Positions 8,781-18,164 of a stretch of DNA of 64,000 nt are shown piece after piece. The notes beneath the pieces are model-generated. The model was not told the origin of the DNA. It saw only the letters and a program-made list of their open reading frames with translations, and searched no databases. The stretch spans positions 315,078 to 379,077 of the forward strand of contig NZ_STGX01000004.1 in NCBI RefSeq assembly GCF_004912155.1. The letters are read 5' to 3'. Source of the stretch: Glycomyces paridis (GTDB lineage: Bacteria; Actinomycetota; Actinomycetes; Mycobacteriales; Micromonosporaceae). A program made the translations under genes and the position numbers. Each line of letters starts with the position of its first letter. Positions within the stretch are counted from its first letter, which is position 1.

Positions 8781-9173
8781 GACCCGTAAAGGCCTGGGCG
8801 CCAGCCGATCCGGCGAAGACGGCCGAGGCCGTCCGCGCAGAGTCGCGAGGCGGGAGACCAGACTTCCCCACCAACGGATGCGCAACGGGCGGCTTCACCG
8901 CCGCATCCCGGCCCCGCGCCGGGTCAAGACCGACGGCGTCTCGCAGGCGGCCGCGCTGCGGCCCTGCGCTTCTGCCACTCTCGCCACCCTGCGGCGCTCC
9001 CGCGTCCGGCACCGCCCGCTTATCATCGGGTGACCTCGCCCGCCGGACGATCCCCTCGCCGCCCGGCGCCAACGACTTCCCGGAGACCCCGTGCCCGACC
9101 GCGCCACCGTCCCGCGCCTGCGCGCTCCCGCAGGCGAACCCGCCGCTTCCGCCACGGCCCGAGAGGAGACCGC
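8781..9173. other. Gene-free stretch before the kinase gene
   Basis: No frame with protein-like composition, no tRNA and no strong hairpin. A TATCAT hexamer near 9020 could serve as a -10 element for the kinase, without a good -35 partner. I see nothing else in it. Confidence 0.4.
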
Positions 9174-10643
9174 GTGGACGCCGGCACCGTGATCGGCGGG
9201 CGCTTCCGCCTTGAGGAACGCCTCGCGACCGGCGGCATGGGCGCCGTGTGGCGCGCCCACGACCTCCGCCTGGACCGCGAGGCCGCCGTCAAGGTGCTCC
9301 GCTCGGACCTGGACGACACCGACCGGCCCGTCGCCCGCTTCAGCCGCGAGGCCACCACGCTCGCGAAACTCAAGGGCACCGGCTTCGTGGAGATCTACGA
9401 CTTCGGCGAAGAGGAGGTCGACGGCTTCCCGATCTGGTTCATCGCCATGGAGCTCATCGCGACCGGCTCGCTCGGCCGCCTGCTCGCCGAACGTGGCCGC
9501 CTCACCTCCGCGGAGACCCTCCAGCTCCTCGCCGAAGCCGCCGCGGCCCTGGAGAAGGCCCACCGCATCGACGTCGTGCACCGCGACATCAAGCCCGCCA
9601 ACCTCCTCATCGACGACGAGGGCCACGTCCGCGTCGTGGACTTCGGCATCTCCCTGCTCAATTCGAGCCCGCGCCTGACGCCCACCAGCGCCGTCTTCGG
9701 CACCCTCGCCTACATCTCCCCCGAGCAGCTGCGGCGCGGCGAGATCGCCGGGCGCTCCGACGTGTACTCGCTCGGCGCGGTCGCCTACGAATGCCTCACG
9801 GGCGCACCGCCCTTCGACGCCTCCGACCCCGCCGCCGAAATGCACGGCCACCTCTACGAGGAACCGGCCGCGCTCCCGGAGGAGGTCACCCCCGAAGCGG
9901 CCGGCATCGTCCTGCGCTGCCTGCGCAAGGACCCCGAGGAACGCTACGAATCGGCCGCGGCCCTCGCCGCGGCCTGCCATGCGGCCCTGGGCGTCTCGAC
10001 CCCGCCGCCCACGACCTCCCTGGCCTCGCCTGCACCCGCCCCCGAACCCGCCCAGGTCGACACGAAGCCCGAACCCACCCAACGCGGCCGCCGACTGCTC
10101 ATCACCGCCGCCGTCATCCTCGCGCTCCTCGCCGCGGGCACCGCCGTCACCCGGCCCTGGAACCTCTTGCGAGACAACGAGGACGGCACCAAAGAGCCCA
10201 CCAAGGCCGTCGAGCAGACCACAAACGCCACCTCCGCGGCCGCCACCACCGCCGCCGAGGAGACGACCACCGCGCCCGAAGCGACCGCCTCCGACGACCC
10301 GCCCCCGGCCCCGGAAACCGGCGGCGGCGAGACGGACACGAACGATTCGGGCGACACCGGCGGCGGCTCCGACACCGACGAGACCGAACCGGAGACCTCC
10401 GGCAGCGGCACCGTCCCCCAGGTGACCCGCCTCAGCACCCACGACGCCGAACAGGAACTCGCCGAAGCCGGCTTCGACAACGTGCACATCGAAGGCGCGA
10501 TCTACTCCTGGTTCGGCGTCGAATGGGACAACTGCGAAGTGCTCGAACAGACCCCCACCAGCGGCGAGACCGCCGACTTCGACGACCAGATCGTCCTCGG
10601 CTACTACACCGACACCGACGAAGACCCCGCCGACTGCACCTGA
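9174..10643 (+). CDS. Membrane Ser/Thr protein kinase with one PASTA-like domain
   Basis: A 489-residue PknB-type kinase. The cytosolic kinase domain has a Gly loop at LATGGMGAV (17-25), Lys40 in AAVK, HRDIKPAN with catalytic Asp138, and DFG Asp156. A membrane segment lies at about 308-325 (LLITAAVILALLAAGTAV), followed by a Thr/Ala/Glu-rich extracellular stalk and a single C-terminal PASTA-like unit beginning VPQVTRLSTHDAEQELAEAGF (about 415-480) with two cysteines. PASTA domains usually sense wall fragments. The GTG at 9174 is used because GAGGAG lies just before it and the kinase core starts at once. It sits between two WXG-type gene sets, so it may control them (inference). Confidence 0.9.
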   Translation: MDAGTVIGGRFRLEERLATGGMGAVWRAHDLRLDREAAVKVLRSDLDDTDRPVARFSREATTLAKLKGTGFVEIYDFGEEEVDGFPIWFIAMELIATGSLGRLLAERGRLTSAETLQLLAEAAAALEKAHRIDVVHRDIKPANLLIDDEGHVRVVDFGISLLNSSPRLTPTSAVFGTLAYISPEQLRRGEIAGRSDVYSLGAVAYECLTGAPPFDASDPAAEMHGHLYEEPAALPEEVTPEAAGIVLRCLRKDPEERYESAAALAAACHAALGVSTPPPTTSLASPAPAPEPAQVDTKPEPTQRGRRLLITAAVILALLAAGTAVTRPWNLLRDNEDGTKEPTKAVEQTTNATSAAATTAAEETTTAPEATASDDPPPAPETGGGETDTNDSGDTGGGSDTDETEPETSGSGTVPQVTRLSTHDAEQELAEAGFDNVHIEGAIYSWFGVEWDNCEVLEQTPTSGETADFDDQIVLGYYTDTDEDPADCT

Positions 10644-10975
10644 CCCCCCGCCATCTGACCGGAGCGAGGTTCACCGGCACGCTGCGTTGCAGCGCGCGCA
10701 CAGCCGTCGACGCGTTGGCCTCGGGCCCTTCAGTCCGCATATCGGGAAAATGCGGAAGAATTCACACGCCCGCAATGTCATCACGCTCCGTCACTCGAAA
10801 AAGGACACCGAGCGCTTCGAGACACGGGCGGACATCCTCGCGGTCACTCACCGTCACTGAAAGTCGACATCCGATCGCAGCCCTGCCCCGATGCCGCTCG
10901 CGACGTCCCCCACCGCAGTGCCCGATTCGGTACGTTCGCGAATGATCACACCCCGACGCGAAGGATCGATCCCCC
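10644..10975. other. Gene-free stretch, lower GC than its surroundings
   Basis: No credible gene on either strand. The last 60 bases presumably carry the promoter and the GAAGGATCG ribosome site of the gene at 10976. No other structure stands out. Confidence 0.4.
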
Positions 10976-11476
10976 ATGCCCGGCAGAACCAGAGCCGACA
11001 CTGATACCCGCCAGCAGGCCGGCACGAGCGTGTCCGTCGACTACTACCAGCTCGCCGATCTCGCCCGCTTCAGTTATGAAGCCGCGCAATGCTACGGCGA
11101 ACTGCTGTCGCACTTCGGCGACACCTACTCGGCCGATGCAGAGCTTTGCAACGCCGACGGCACGGCCACTGCAGCCGATCTCGAAGTCATCGCCATGCGC
11201 GAAGAGCTCATCGAATACTGGAAGACCACCGCCGGGCGGTACGAGCTCGCCGGCGCACAGCTTGAGGAGTCGCTCCGCACCTACCAGGACTCCGACGACG
11301 CCGCAGCCGCGGACATCGAAAGGGCCTTCGACGACTGGGGGAACCACGAAGGCGCCGGATCCAGCAACCCCACCTGGGATGCGGAGGAGTTCGCCGAACC
11401 CACCGACCGGCCCGAAGAGGCCACCGACGAGCAGCCCGACTACGTGATCTACGACGACGAGATCAAGGGGAACTGA
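10976..11476 (+). CDS. WXG100-like helical protein
   Basis: A 166-residue acidic protein. The first 110 residues are helical (VDYYQLADLARFSYEAAQ, and a second helix EVIAMREELIEYWKTTAGRYELAGAQLEESLRTYQ), which fits a helical hairpin of ESX/WXG100 type, followed by a disordered acidic tail with a late DDWGNHEG. No signal peptide. The base composition is less GC-rich than core genes nearby. The stop is 2 bp from the next ATG, so the two are coexpressed. The family assignment rests on shape and context, not on a firm motif. Confidence 0.55.
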   Translation: MPGRTRADTDTRQQAGTSVSVDYYQLADLARFSYEAAQCYGELLSHFGDTYSADAELCNADGTATAADLEVIAMREELIEYWKTTAGRYELAGAQLEESLRTYQDSDDAAAADIERAFDDWGNHEGAGSSNPTWDAEEFAEPTDRPEEATDEQPDYVIYDDEIKGN

Positions 11477-11478
11477 GC

Positions 11479-12699
11479 ATGCCGGGACCAGCGGCCACCA
11501 TCGACGAAGGTTCAGGCGCCAACGACCACACCGCGTCGACCACGCACTTCCTCGACCAGTTCCAAGACGCCCTCACCGAGCGCTGGCAGGACACGATCGT
11601 CACCTCGGTCCGCGACGACATGCCACTGCCGTCGCCGTACTCCGCCAAGGGAGAGCGGTACACGCCACCGGACCTGCACCGCAACGCCGGCATGGCCGCG
11701 CACTTCGCCGTCGGCCAATGCGACCAGCTCGCCTGGTACGACGGCGGGAGGGACGGCTCGGTCCCCTCCTCGTGCCACGGCCGCACGGCGCCCGAGGGCG
11801 TGACCGAGTTCAACACCTTCTACTACCGAGAGCAGACGGTCGAAAACCCGCTCACCGTGGACTGCTGCCTCGGCGAACTCCTCGCCCTCGCCGAGGACTG
11901 GTCCTGGGAGACACGCGAACTGATCCGAGGCAAACTGCCGCCGTTCGCCGACCACAACACCACGAACCTCCAGGTCGCCTACGAAGCCTTCGCCCGGATC
12001 TCCACCGAGATGGGGCTCAAGCCCGATTCAGAAGAATTTAAAGTAGACAGCGATACTTTCCCGCACTACGTGGAGTCCATCGCGAACGGCAACAGCGGCG
12101 CGAACCAGGCCTGGATGGTCGACTGGACCGGCCTCGCCGCCGACACGGTCGGCGAAGGGTACATGGAGTCGACGGCTCCGACGTTCAAGAACCAGGCCAA
12201 TCTCATCGCGGGACTGGCGAACATGATCAACATGCGCTACGAGATCATCCGCCACTACCGCGAGTCAACGCTCACGATCCTCGCCCTCGCCACCTCGCAA
12301 CTGGGAGCGACCGTGACGGTCACCGAAACCACCGACCTCGGAAAAGTCTGGATGGCGGTGACGGGCACGGGAATGTCAGGAGGCGTCCTCGGCGACGCCC
12401 TCGCACTCGCCCCAGGGCTCAAGGAGGCAGCCGGAGTGATCAAGCTGAGCGCCTCGGGATTGCGTCTGTTGGGCTGGACCGGCACCAACTTCACCGATCC
12501 GTTCACCAGCAGCATCGAGCAGTTCGAATTCTCGCCAGAGGAGGTGGTGGTCGACCTGCTCGACGAGATTCGGACCATGCTCGGCAAGCTCCAAGCCTCG
12601 GAAGAGGAGTACGCGGGCTACGTGAGCGACCTCCGAGCCAGATTGAATCAGGTCCCGACCGAGTACCTGGAGCTCTATGACTTCGGGCGAAACCAATGA
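11479..12699 (+). CDS. Unknown 406-residue helical protein of the secretion-type cluster
   Basis: I do not recognise this protein. It begins MPGPAATIDEGSGAND, has no signal peptide, contains a cysteine pair (VDCCLGEL), a NQAWMVDWTGLAADTVGE segment, a moderately hydrophobic stretch (ESTLTILALATSQLGATVTVTE) and a C-terminal coiled-coil-like part (EEEYAGYVSDLRARLNQV). The WTG-Tyr pattern and helical make-up resemble large WXG-type partner proteins encoded next to small WXG100 genes. It starts 2 bp after the 166-residue protein and its stop overlaps the following lipoprotein start by 4 bp, so these form one operon. Confidence 0.6.
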   Translation: MPGPAATIDEGSGANDHTASTTHFLDQFQDALTERWQDTIVTSVRDDMPLPSPYSAKGERYTPPDLHRNAGMAAHFAVGQCDQLAWYDGGRDGSVPSSCHGRTAPEGVTEFNTFYYREQTVENPLTVDCCLGELLALAEDWSWETRELIRGKLPPFADHNTTNLQVAYEAFARISTEMGLKPDSEEFKVDSDTFPHYVESIANGNSGANQAWMVDWTGLAADTVGEGYMESTAPTFKNQANLIAGLANMINMRYEIIRHYRESTLTILALATSQLGATVTVTETTDLGKVWMAVTGTGMSGGVLGDALALAPGLKEAAGVIKLSASGLRLLGWTGTNFTDPFTSSIEQFEFSPEEVVVDLLDEIRTMLGKLQASEEEYAGYVSDLRARLNQVPTEYLELYDFGRNQ

Positions 12700-13454
12700 C
12701 GCGCAAAGGAAGCACGAGAGGGTCGGGCCCGCTGGTTCGCCTCATCGTCGCGATGCTCACCGCGATGCTCGTGCTGGGCTGCCAAGACACGGGTGGGCCG
12801 GATGAACCGACTTCCGAACCGGAACCGACGGTGAGCGCCACGCCCGAGGACACCAGGATCTACTCAGGCGATATCTATTCCACGGAGGTGTGCCCCGCTC
12901 CCGAGGAACTCACCACGCTGCCGACCGGGGAGAGTTTCACCACCGCGATAGTCGAGTTGTCGGATCGTCCCGATGACCTGTACAACTACCATTCCATCAC
13001 CTGCACCTATGGGATTCAGCTCAACCCGGGGTTCACGAACGTCAAGAGCGATTTCGTCTACATGCGGATACAGCTGGGCGTGCTGAAGGAGCCGAACCCG
13101 AAGAGCACCGAGGCCGAACTCGACGAGTGGACAACCTACTTCGGTCAGGGCGAGTGGACTGCAAGCTCCTCCGAGAACAAGACAGGAGAGTTCTACCGCG
13201 TCTGCGTCTCCGAGGAGAGCGGCGGAGAGGTAGGACAGGACGAATTCTCTTTCGACTGCGAGGACTCCATTCTGCACATGCCCTACGCGAACGCAGTGAT
13301 CTATGCCGACACCAGAAACCTCGAAATGATCTTCTCCAGTACCTACCACACCACCGGTGAACCCGTGGACGACGAGGACTTTCGAACCCTCGGAGCGGCC
13401 ATGACGGAACTCGCACAGCTGGTGACCGAAGCGATTCCGTTGGTGGAGCCGTAG
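12696..13454 (+). CDS. Lipoprotein, paralogue 1
   Basis: A 252-residue secreted lipoprotein. A basic N-terminus and hydrophobic stretch (LVRLIVAMLTAMLVLGC) end in the lipobox VLGC, followed by an acidic Pro/Thr-rich spacer. The folded part has five or more cysteines and shares with the next gene the order VCP-x-x-E-x-LP, S-x-T/S-CxYG, YxxVCxSE, YADTRNLE and xEAIPLVEP. Function is unknown. Its ATG overlaps the upstream stop (ATGA), which ties it to the WXG-type cluster and suggests an envelope role there. Base composition is lower in GC than core genes. Confidence 0.75.
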   Translation: MTRKGSTRGSGPLVRLIVAMLTAMLVLGCQDTGGPDEPTSEPEPTVSATPEDTRIYSGDIYSTEVCPAPEELTTLPTGESFTTAIVELSDRPDDLYNYHSITCTYGIQLNPGFTNVKSDFVYMRIQLGVLKEPNPKSTEAELDEWTTYFGQGEWTASSSENKTGEFYRVCVSEESGGEVGQDEFSFDCEDSILHMPYANAVIYADTRNLEMIFSSTYHTTGEPVDDEDFRTLGAAMTELAQLVTEAIPLVEP

Positions 13455-13516
13455 CAGCCCATACCCGTCGCCTGGGCGCGGAACGGGGAAGGTACGAAGA
13501 GCCCGCCCGCGCGGCG

Positions 13517-14227
13517 GTGCGGTCGGCGGCCGTGGGTGCGACATTGGCGCTGCTGCTCGGGTGCCAGCCGAACGAGGAACCCGACGATCCTGAGGGTACT
13601 GCCTCCGAATGGGGAACGGAGACACCGACAGACGACGAACTGTACTCATTGGACGTAACCAAGGACGAGGTGTGCCCGGAGGCGGACAAGGTCGAGTCGC
13701 TGCCACGGGCGGACAGCTACACGGTCGACCGTATGCCCTTCGGGACTGAGGCGGACCAGTCTGACGGGTACACCGGCATATCGTGCCGTTACGGCGTGCG
13801 GGTCAATACGCCCGAGTACGAACGCGTCGAGGACGCGTACGTGTACGTCTTGGTGAATCTGACAATCCAAGAGGAGCCGTTCGAGGTGCCGGAGCCGATG
13901 GAGATCGACTATGAGCCGCTGTCGTACTTCGATGACTGGAACGTCGTGTACTGGGACCTCCAGGAGGGCGAGTATGCGAGCGTGTGCGCCTCCGAGCAGA
14001 ACCCGATCTTCGATGTGGGCGACCGATACGACTGCGGCGCGACGGGCCCGTTCCAGTACGCCCAGACGGTCCTGGACGCCGACAGCCGGAACCTGCGACT
14101 CCACCTCCGGGCGGAGTTCTGCACGCCTGAGGCGACGGTGAGCGACGCCGATCGGGAAGTGTTGGCAGCCGTGATGTCGGAGGTCGCCGCTCTGATGACC
14201 GAGGCGGTTCCGTTGGTGGAGCGGTGA
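13517..14227 (+). CDS. Lipoprotein, paralogue 2
   Basis: A 236-residue paralogue of the preceding lipoprotein. A short signal (VRSAAVGATLALLLGC, GTG start) carries the lipobox LLGC. It keeps the shared marks: EVCPEADKVESLP, ISCRYGV, a Tyr-rich centre with SVCASE, LDADSRNL, and the ending TEAVPLVER. The GTG at 13517 was chosen because it gives a complete lipoprotein signal; no later start would. The gap of 62 bp to paralogue 1 has no terminator, so they are probably cotranscribed. Function unknown. Confidence 0.7.
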   Translation: MRSAAVGATLALLLGCQPNEEPDDPEGTASEWGTETPTDDELYSLDVTKDEVCPEADKVESLPRADSYTVDRMPFGTEADQSDGYTGISCRYGVRVNTPEYERVEDAYVYVLVNLTIQEEPFEVPEPMEIDYEPLSYFDDWNVVYWDLQEGEYASVCASEQNPIFDVGDRYDCGATGPFQYAQTVLDADSRNLRLHLRAEFCTPEATVSDADREVLAAVMSEVAALMTEAVPLVER

Positions 14228-14373
14228 CGGAACGGAGATCGTGCGGCGCAGCGTGTCGGTGTCGGGAAGCGGTCACGCGGGGTGCGGGGGTCGGGGGTTT
14301 CGGGTAGGGTCGCGGTGACCGGGCGCCCGCGGTTCGGCGAAGGTCACCCCGTTAGCGGAGAGGAAGGCCCCCA

Positions 14374-14631
14374 ATGGCATCCATCGATGAGGTGTTGGCG
14401 TCGATCAGCGCGAACACGGACACGTTGACCGAGGCGCAAGGGCAGATCGAGGCGTCGAAGGCGATCACCGAGGAGACGCTCGGGCAGTTGCAGGCGCTGA
14501 ACGTCGAGGGGGCCGCGGCCGCGCTCGGGGTCACCAAGGACCAGTTGGAGGAGTGCAGCGCGCTGGCGGCGGCGCTCGTCAACAAGCTCGGCGAGGCGCT
14601 GAACTCGGCCACGGTCGCCAAGGGGCAGTAG
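14374..14631 (+). CDS. Small helical protein, WXG100-sized
   Basis: An 85-residue, wholly helical, Ala/Gln/Glu-rich protein (MASIDEVLASISANTDTL...) without Trp or signal peptide. Its length and heptad-like pattern match small ESX-type or DUF6244-like proteins that sit near secretion clusters in actinomycetes; I cannot separate these from sequence alone. GAGAGGAAGG precedes the ATG by about 6 nt. It is the last plus-strand gene of the accessory region and converges on coaX with a 33-bp gap. Confidence 0.6.
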   Translation: MASIDEVLASISANTDTLTEAQGQIEASKAITEETLGQLQALNVEGAAAALGVTKDQLEECSALAAALVNKLGEALNSATVAKGQ

Positions 14632-14664
14632 GCGAGTCGGGGCCGCCGCGGAGGCGGCCCCGGG

Positions 14665-15426
14665 TCAGGCGTTGCGGTCCCAGATCATCCTGAGGCCGTG
14701 GAGGGTCAGGTTCGGCTCGTAGTGGGTGATGGTCTCGCACTGCTCGATGACGACGGGCGCGAGGCCGCCGGTCGCGACCACCGCGGTCGGCTCGGTGCCC
14801 AGTTCGACGCTGATGCGGCGCACGAGGCCGTCGACCTGGGCGGCCGTGCCGTAGACCATGCCCGACTGGAGGCATTCGACGGTGTTCTTGCCGATCACGC
14901 TGCGCGGCTTGACGAGCGGGATCTTCAGCAGGTTGGCGGCCCGGGAGGCGAGGGCGTCGATGGAGATCTCGATGCCGGGCGCGAAGGCGCCGCCGAGGAA
15001 GTCGCCGGTGGCCGAGATGACGTCGATGTTCGTGGAGGTCCCGAAGTCCACGGTGATGCAAGGCCCGCCGTAGAGGTGGAACGCCGCGTGGGTGTTCGCG
15101 ATCCTGTCGGGCCCGGCCTCGCGCGGGTTGTCGATGCTCAGGCGCACACCGGTCTTGACGCCCGGCGCGATCTGCACGAGCCGCGCGTGCGGGTAGTACC
15201 GCTGCGCCATCTTCGCGACCTCGGCGCCTTGCTGGGGGACGGTGGAGGACAGCGCGATCCCGGTGAGGTCCACGCCGTCGCCGTCGAGGAGGGCCCGGAA
15301 CGTCAGGCCGAGTTCGTCGGCGGTGGCGTGCGGGTCGGTGCGGATCCGCCACGAGTGCACGAGGGTCTCGCCCTCGAAGACGGCGAGCACCGTGTTGGTG
15401 TTCCCGATGTCGACGCACAGCAGCAC
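14665..15426 (-). CDS. coaX: Type III pantothenate kinase
   Basis: A 253-residue CoaX that phosphorylates pantothenate with ATP, the first committed step to CoA. The N-terminal phosphate loop DIGNTNT starts at residue 6. PDRIANTHAA and the catalytic-site block ITVDFGTSTNIDVI follow, then GIEISIDAL and a C-terminal VVATGGLAPV adenosine-site motif, as in ASKHA-fold kinases. The start is GTG at 15426, 4 bp after the nadC stop. It closes the nadB-nadC-coaX operon. Type III enzymes are not feedback-inhibited by CoA, a family property and not something seen here. Confidence 0.95.
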   Translation of the reverse strand: MLLCVDIGNTNTVLAVFEGETLVHSWRIRTDPHATADELGLTFRALLDGDGVDLTGIALSSTVPQQGAEVAKMAQRYYPHARLVQIAPGVKTGVRLSIDNPREAGPDRIANTHAAFHLYGGPCITVDFGTSTNIDVISATGDFLGGAFAPGIEISIDALASRAANLLKIPLVKPRSVIGKNTVECLQSGMVYGTAAQVDGLVRRISVELGTEPTAVVATGGLAPVVIEQCETITHYEPNLTLHGLRMIWDRNA

Positions 15427-15430
15427 GGTC

Positions 15431-16330
15431 TTACTCCTCGAAGTCGAGTCCGATGTCCAGAATGGGCGAGGAGTGCGTGAGCGCGCCCACGGAGAGGTAG
15501 TCGACCCCGGTGGCGGCGTAGTCGACCGCCATGTCGATGGTGATGCGCCCGGTCGCCTCCAGCTCGGCCCGGTCGCCGACGGCCTCGACGACCTCGCCGA
15601 GCTCCTTGGGGCTCATGTTGTCGCACAGCAGGAACAGCGCGCCCGCGGCCACCGCTTCGAGGGCCTCGTCGATGGTCTCGACCTCGACCTGGATGTCGAT
15701 CTCGGGCTCGGCGGAGCGGACCGCGTTGAACGCCTCGGTGATCGAGCCCGCGGCCTCCTTGTGGTTGTCCTTGATCATCGCCACGTCGTACAGGCCCATG
15801 CGCTTGTTGTCGCCGCCGCCCGCGCGCACCGCGTACTTCTCGAATGCCCGCAGGCCCGGCGTGGTCTTGCGCGTGTCGAGGACGGTGGTGTGCCAGTCGG
15901 CCAGGACGTCCGCGAAGCGGCGGGTGTGCGTGGCGACCCCGCACATGCGGCACAGCAGGTTGAGGGCGGTGCGCTCGGCGGCCAGGAGCGACCGGGTCGG
16001 GCCCGAGACGCGCGCGAGGACCTGGCCCGCGCGGATGCGGGCGCCCTCCTTGGCGAGGTAGGCGAACTCGATCTCGCCGGGCATGGCGTGGAAGACCGCG
16101 TGCGCCACGGGCAGGCCCGCGAGGAGCCCGTCCGCGCGGGCGGTGACGGCCACTGTGGATTTGTGCCCGGGGTCGAAGATCGATTCGGAGGTGACGTCGC
16201 GGCGGGCGTGGGAGAGGTCCTCGTCCAGGTAGTCCTGGACGGCGACGTACACGTCCTCGGGGTCGAGGCGCAGGGCGAGCAGGCGCTCGTCCAGCCCCGC
16301 CCCGCCGGGCACTGCGGCGAATCGGCTCAT
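15431..16330 (-). CDS. nadC: Nicotinate-nucleotide pyrophosphorylase (quinolinate phosphoribosyltransferase)
   Basis: A 299-residue enzyme that joins quinolinate and PRPP to make nicotinate mononucleotide in de novo NAD synthesis. Family blocks are present: ERTALNLLCRMCGVAT, TRKTTPGLRAFEKYAVRAGGGDNKR with the substrate-binding Arg/Lys residues, MIKDNH, VEVETIDEA, LLCDNMSP and the C-terminal VDYLSVGALTHS. The ATG at 16330 overlaps the nadB stop by 4 bp (ATGA), so translation is coupled. Confidence 0.96.
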   Translation of the reverse strand: MSRFAAVPGGAGLDERLLALRLDPEDVYVAVQDYLDEDLSHARRDVTSESIFDPGHKSTVAVTARADGLLAGLPVAHAVFHAMPGEIEFAYLAKEGARIRAGQVLARVSGPTRSLLAAERTALNLLCRMCGVATHTRRFADVLADWHTTVLDTRKTTPGLRAFEKYAVRAGGGDNKRMGLYDVAMIKDNHKEAAGSITEAFNAVRSAEPEIDIQVEVETIDEALEAVAAGALFLLCDNMSPKELGEVVEAVGDRAELEATGRITIDMAVDYAATGVDYLSVGALTHSSPILDIGLDFEE

Positions 16331-18018
16331 GCGATGGGCTCCCAGGTGGTGTCGAGCTCCCCGTCGGAGCTGATGGAAAGGCACAGGTGCCCGAGCCAGT
16401 CGTCTCCGGCCTCGGGATGGTCCTCGCGCCAGTGACTGCCTCGGGTCTCGCGCCGCCGGTGGGCGGCGGCGGTGACGGCGGCGGCGACGGTGAGCAGGTT
16501 GGTGGCCTCCCATGTGGCCGGTCGCGGACGTCCGGACACATTGTCCCCCAATGCCGTCAGCGACGCAGCGGTGGCCTCCAGTGACCGCTCGGAGCGGAGC
16601 ACGCCCGCGCCGGCGGTCATGGCCTCCTGGAGCGGGGCGCGGGAGGTCGTGGAGCACACGTCCCCCTCGCCCGCCGGGGCCTCGGGCACGCCGGGGCTCG
16701 GCTTGCGCTCGGCCACGTCGTCGGCGATGCGCTGGGCGAACACGAGCGCTTCGAGCAGGGAGTTGGAGGCGAGTCGGTTGGCGCCGTGCAGCCCGGTGCA
16801 GGCGGCCTCGCCCGCGGCGTACAGACCCGGGACGCTGGTGCGCCCGAACAGGTCGGTGCGGACCCCGCCCGAGGAGTAGTGGGCGGCGGGCGCGACGGGG
16901 ATCTGGTCGGTCACCGGGTCGACGCCGATGGCCCGGCAGGACGCGGTGATCGTCGGGAAGCGCTGTTCGAGCATGTCCCGGCCGAGGTGGCGCGCGTCGA
17001 GCCACATGTGCGGGCGGCCCTCGGCGATCATCCGGGCGGTGATGGCCTTGGCGACCACGTCGCGCGGGGCGAGCTCGGCGAGCTCGTGGCGCCCGACCAT
17101 GAACCGCTCGCCGGAGAAGTCGCGCAGGTAGGCGCCCTCGCCGCGCAGGGCCTCGGAGATGAGCGGCTGCCGGTCGCCGGAGACGACCTCGGCGCCGAGC
17201 CCTTCGCGCGCGTCCGCGCCGCCGACGTACAGCGACGTCGGGTGGAACTGGACGAATTCGAGGTCGGTCACGGTCGCGCCCGCCCGCAGGGCCAGCGCGA
17301 CGCCGTCGCCGATGGACACCGACGGGTTGGTGGTGGACTGGAAGATCTGGCCAAGGCCGCCGGTGACGAGGACGACCGCGCGGGCCTCGACGCCGCCCAC
17401 GCCGTGCTCGACGCCTTCGCCGAGGACGTGGAGGCTCACCCCGGCGGCGTGGCCGCGGGCGTCGGTGAGCAGGTCGAGGACCATCGCGTTCTCGATGATG
17501 CGGATCCACGGGTCGCGCAGGACGGCCGAGTGGAGGGCCCGCTGGATCTCGGCGCCGGTGGCGTCGCCGCCGGCGTGGACGATGCGGCGGGCGCGGTGGC
17601 CGCCTTCGCGGGTGAGCTGGAGGGAGCCGTCGGGGTGGCGGTCGAACTCGGTGCCGAGGTGGATGAGGTCGGCGATGCGTTGGGGGCCTTCGGTGACGGT
17701 GACGTCGACGGCGGCCGGGTCGCAGAGGCCGACGCCGGCGATCTGAGTGTCGCGGGCGTGGGCGGCGGGGGTGTCGAGGGGGTCGAGGACGGCGGCGACG
17801 CCGCCCTGGGCCCAGCGCGTGGACCCGTCGTCGATGTGGACCTTGGTGACGACGGTGACGTGGAAGCCGGCTCGGCGCAGGTTGAGCGCGCAGGTGAGGC
17901 CGGCGACGCCGGAGCCGATGACGCACACGTCGGTGGTCTCGGTCCAGGAGGGGGCCTCGGCCCGCAGGCGCCGCGGCAGGCGCGGCAGGTGCGGGAGCGG
18001 TGCGAACGCGGGTGGCAA
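16327..18018 (-). CDS. nadB: L-aspartate oxidase
   Basis: A 563-residue flavoprotein that oxidises aspartate to iminoaspartate, which NadA would convert to quinolinate (no nadA in this window). The FAD dinucleotide motif VCVIGSGVAGL lies at 31-41. Also present are STRWAQGGVAA, LEFVQFHPTSLY, the substrate-loop Arg block, AAHYSSGGVRTD and GLYAAGEAACTGLHGANRLASNSLLEALV. The likely start is TTG at 18018 with AAGGG 10 nt upstream; no ATG or GTG is available before the flavin motif. A 207-bp gap with a terminator separates it from the carboxypeptidase, so it begins its own transcript. Confidence 0.95.
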   Translation of the reverse strand: MPPAFAPLPHLPRLPRRLRAEAPSWTETTDVCVIGSGVAGLTCALNLRRAGFHVTVVTKVHIDDGSTRWAQGGVAAVLDPLDTPAAHARDTQIAGVGLCDPAAVDVTVTEGPQRIADLIHLGTEFDRHPDGSLQLTREGGHRARRIVHAGGDATGAEIQRALHSAVLRDPWIRIIENAMVLDLLTDARGHAAGVSLHVLGEGVEHGVGGVEARAVVLVTGGLGQIFQSTTNPSVSIGDGVALALRAGATVTDLEFVQFHPTSLYVGGADAREGLGAEVVSGDRQPLISEALRGEGAYLRDFSGERFMVGRHELAELAPRDVVAKAITARMIAEGRPHMWLDARHLGRDMLEQRFPTITASCRAIGVDPVTDQIPVAPAAHYSSGGVRTDLFGRTSVPGLYAAGEAACTGLHGANRLASNSLLEALVFAQRIADDVAERKPSPGVPEAPAGEGDVCSTTSRAPLQEAMTAGAGVLRSERSLEATAASLTALGDNVSGRPRPATWEATNLLTVAAAVTAAAHRRRETRGSHWREDHPEAGDDWLGHLCLSISSDGELDTTWEPIA

Positions 18019-18164
18019 GTGCCCGTTGCCCTTCTAGGGTCGGGCGCCCGGTCGCCCGGGTGCCCGTTCGGTGGGTGCGCCGCCGTTCGCGGCTCGGTCA
18101 ACTGTGCCCCCGCGGGCGCCGGGGGTGCCAAGCGGGTGTGGCGCGCGTCCCTGCGGACGCGGCG

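Noticed and set aside
14374-14631. Calling the 85-residue protein an EsxA/EsxB protein
   Set aside because: No WxG turn or C-terminal export signal YxxxD/E is visible, so only a size and helix resemblance remains.
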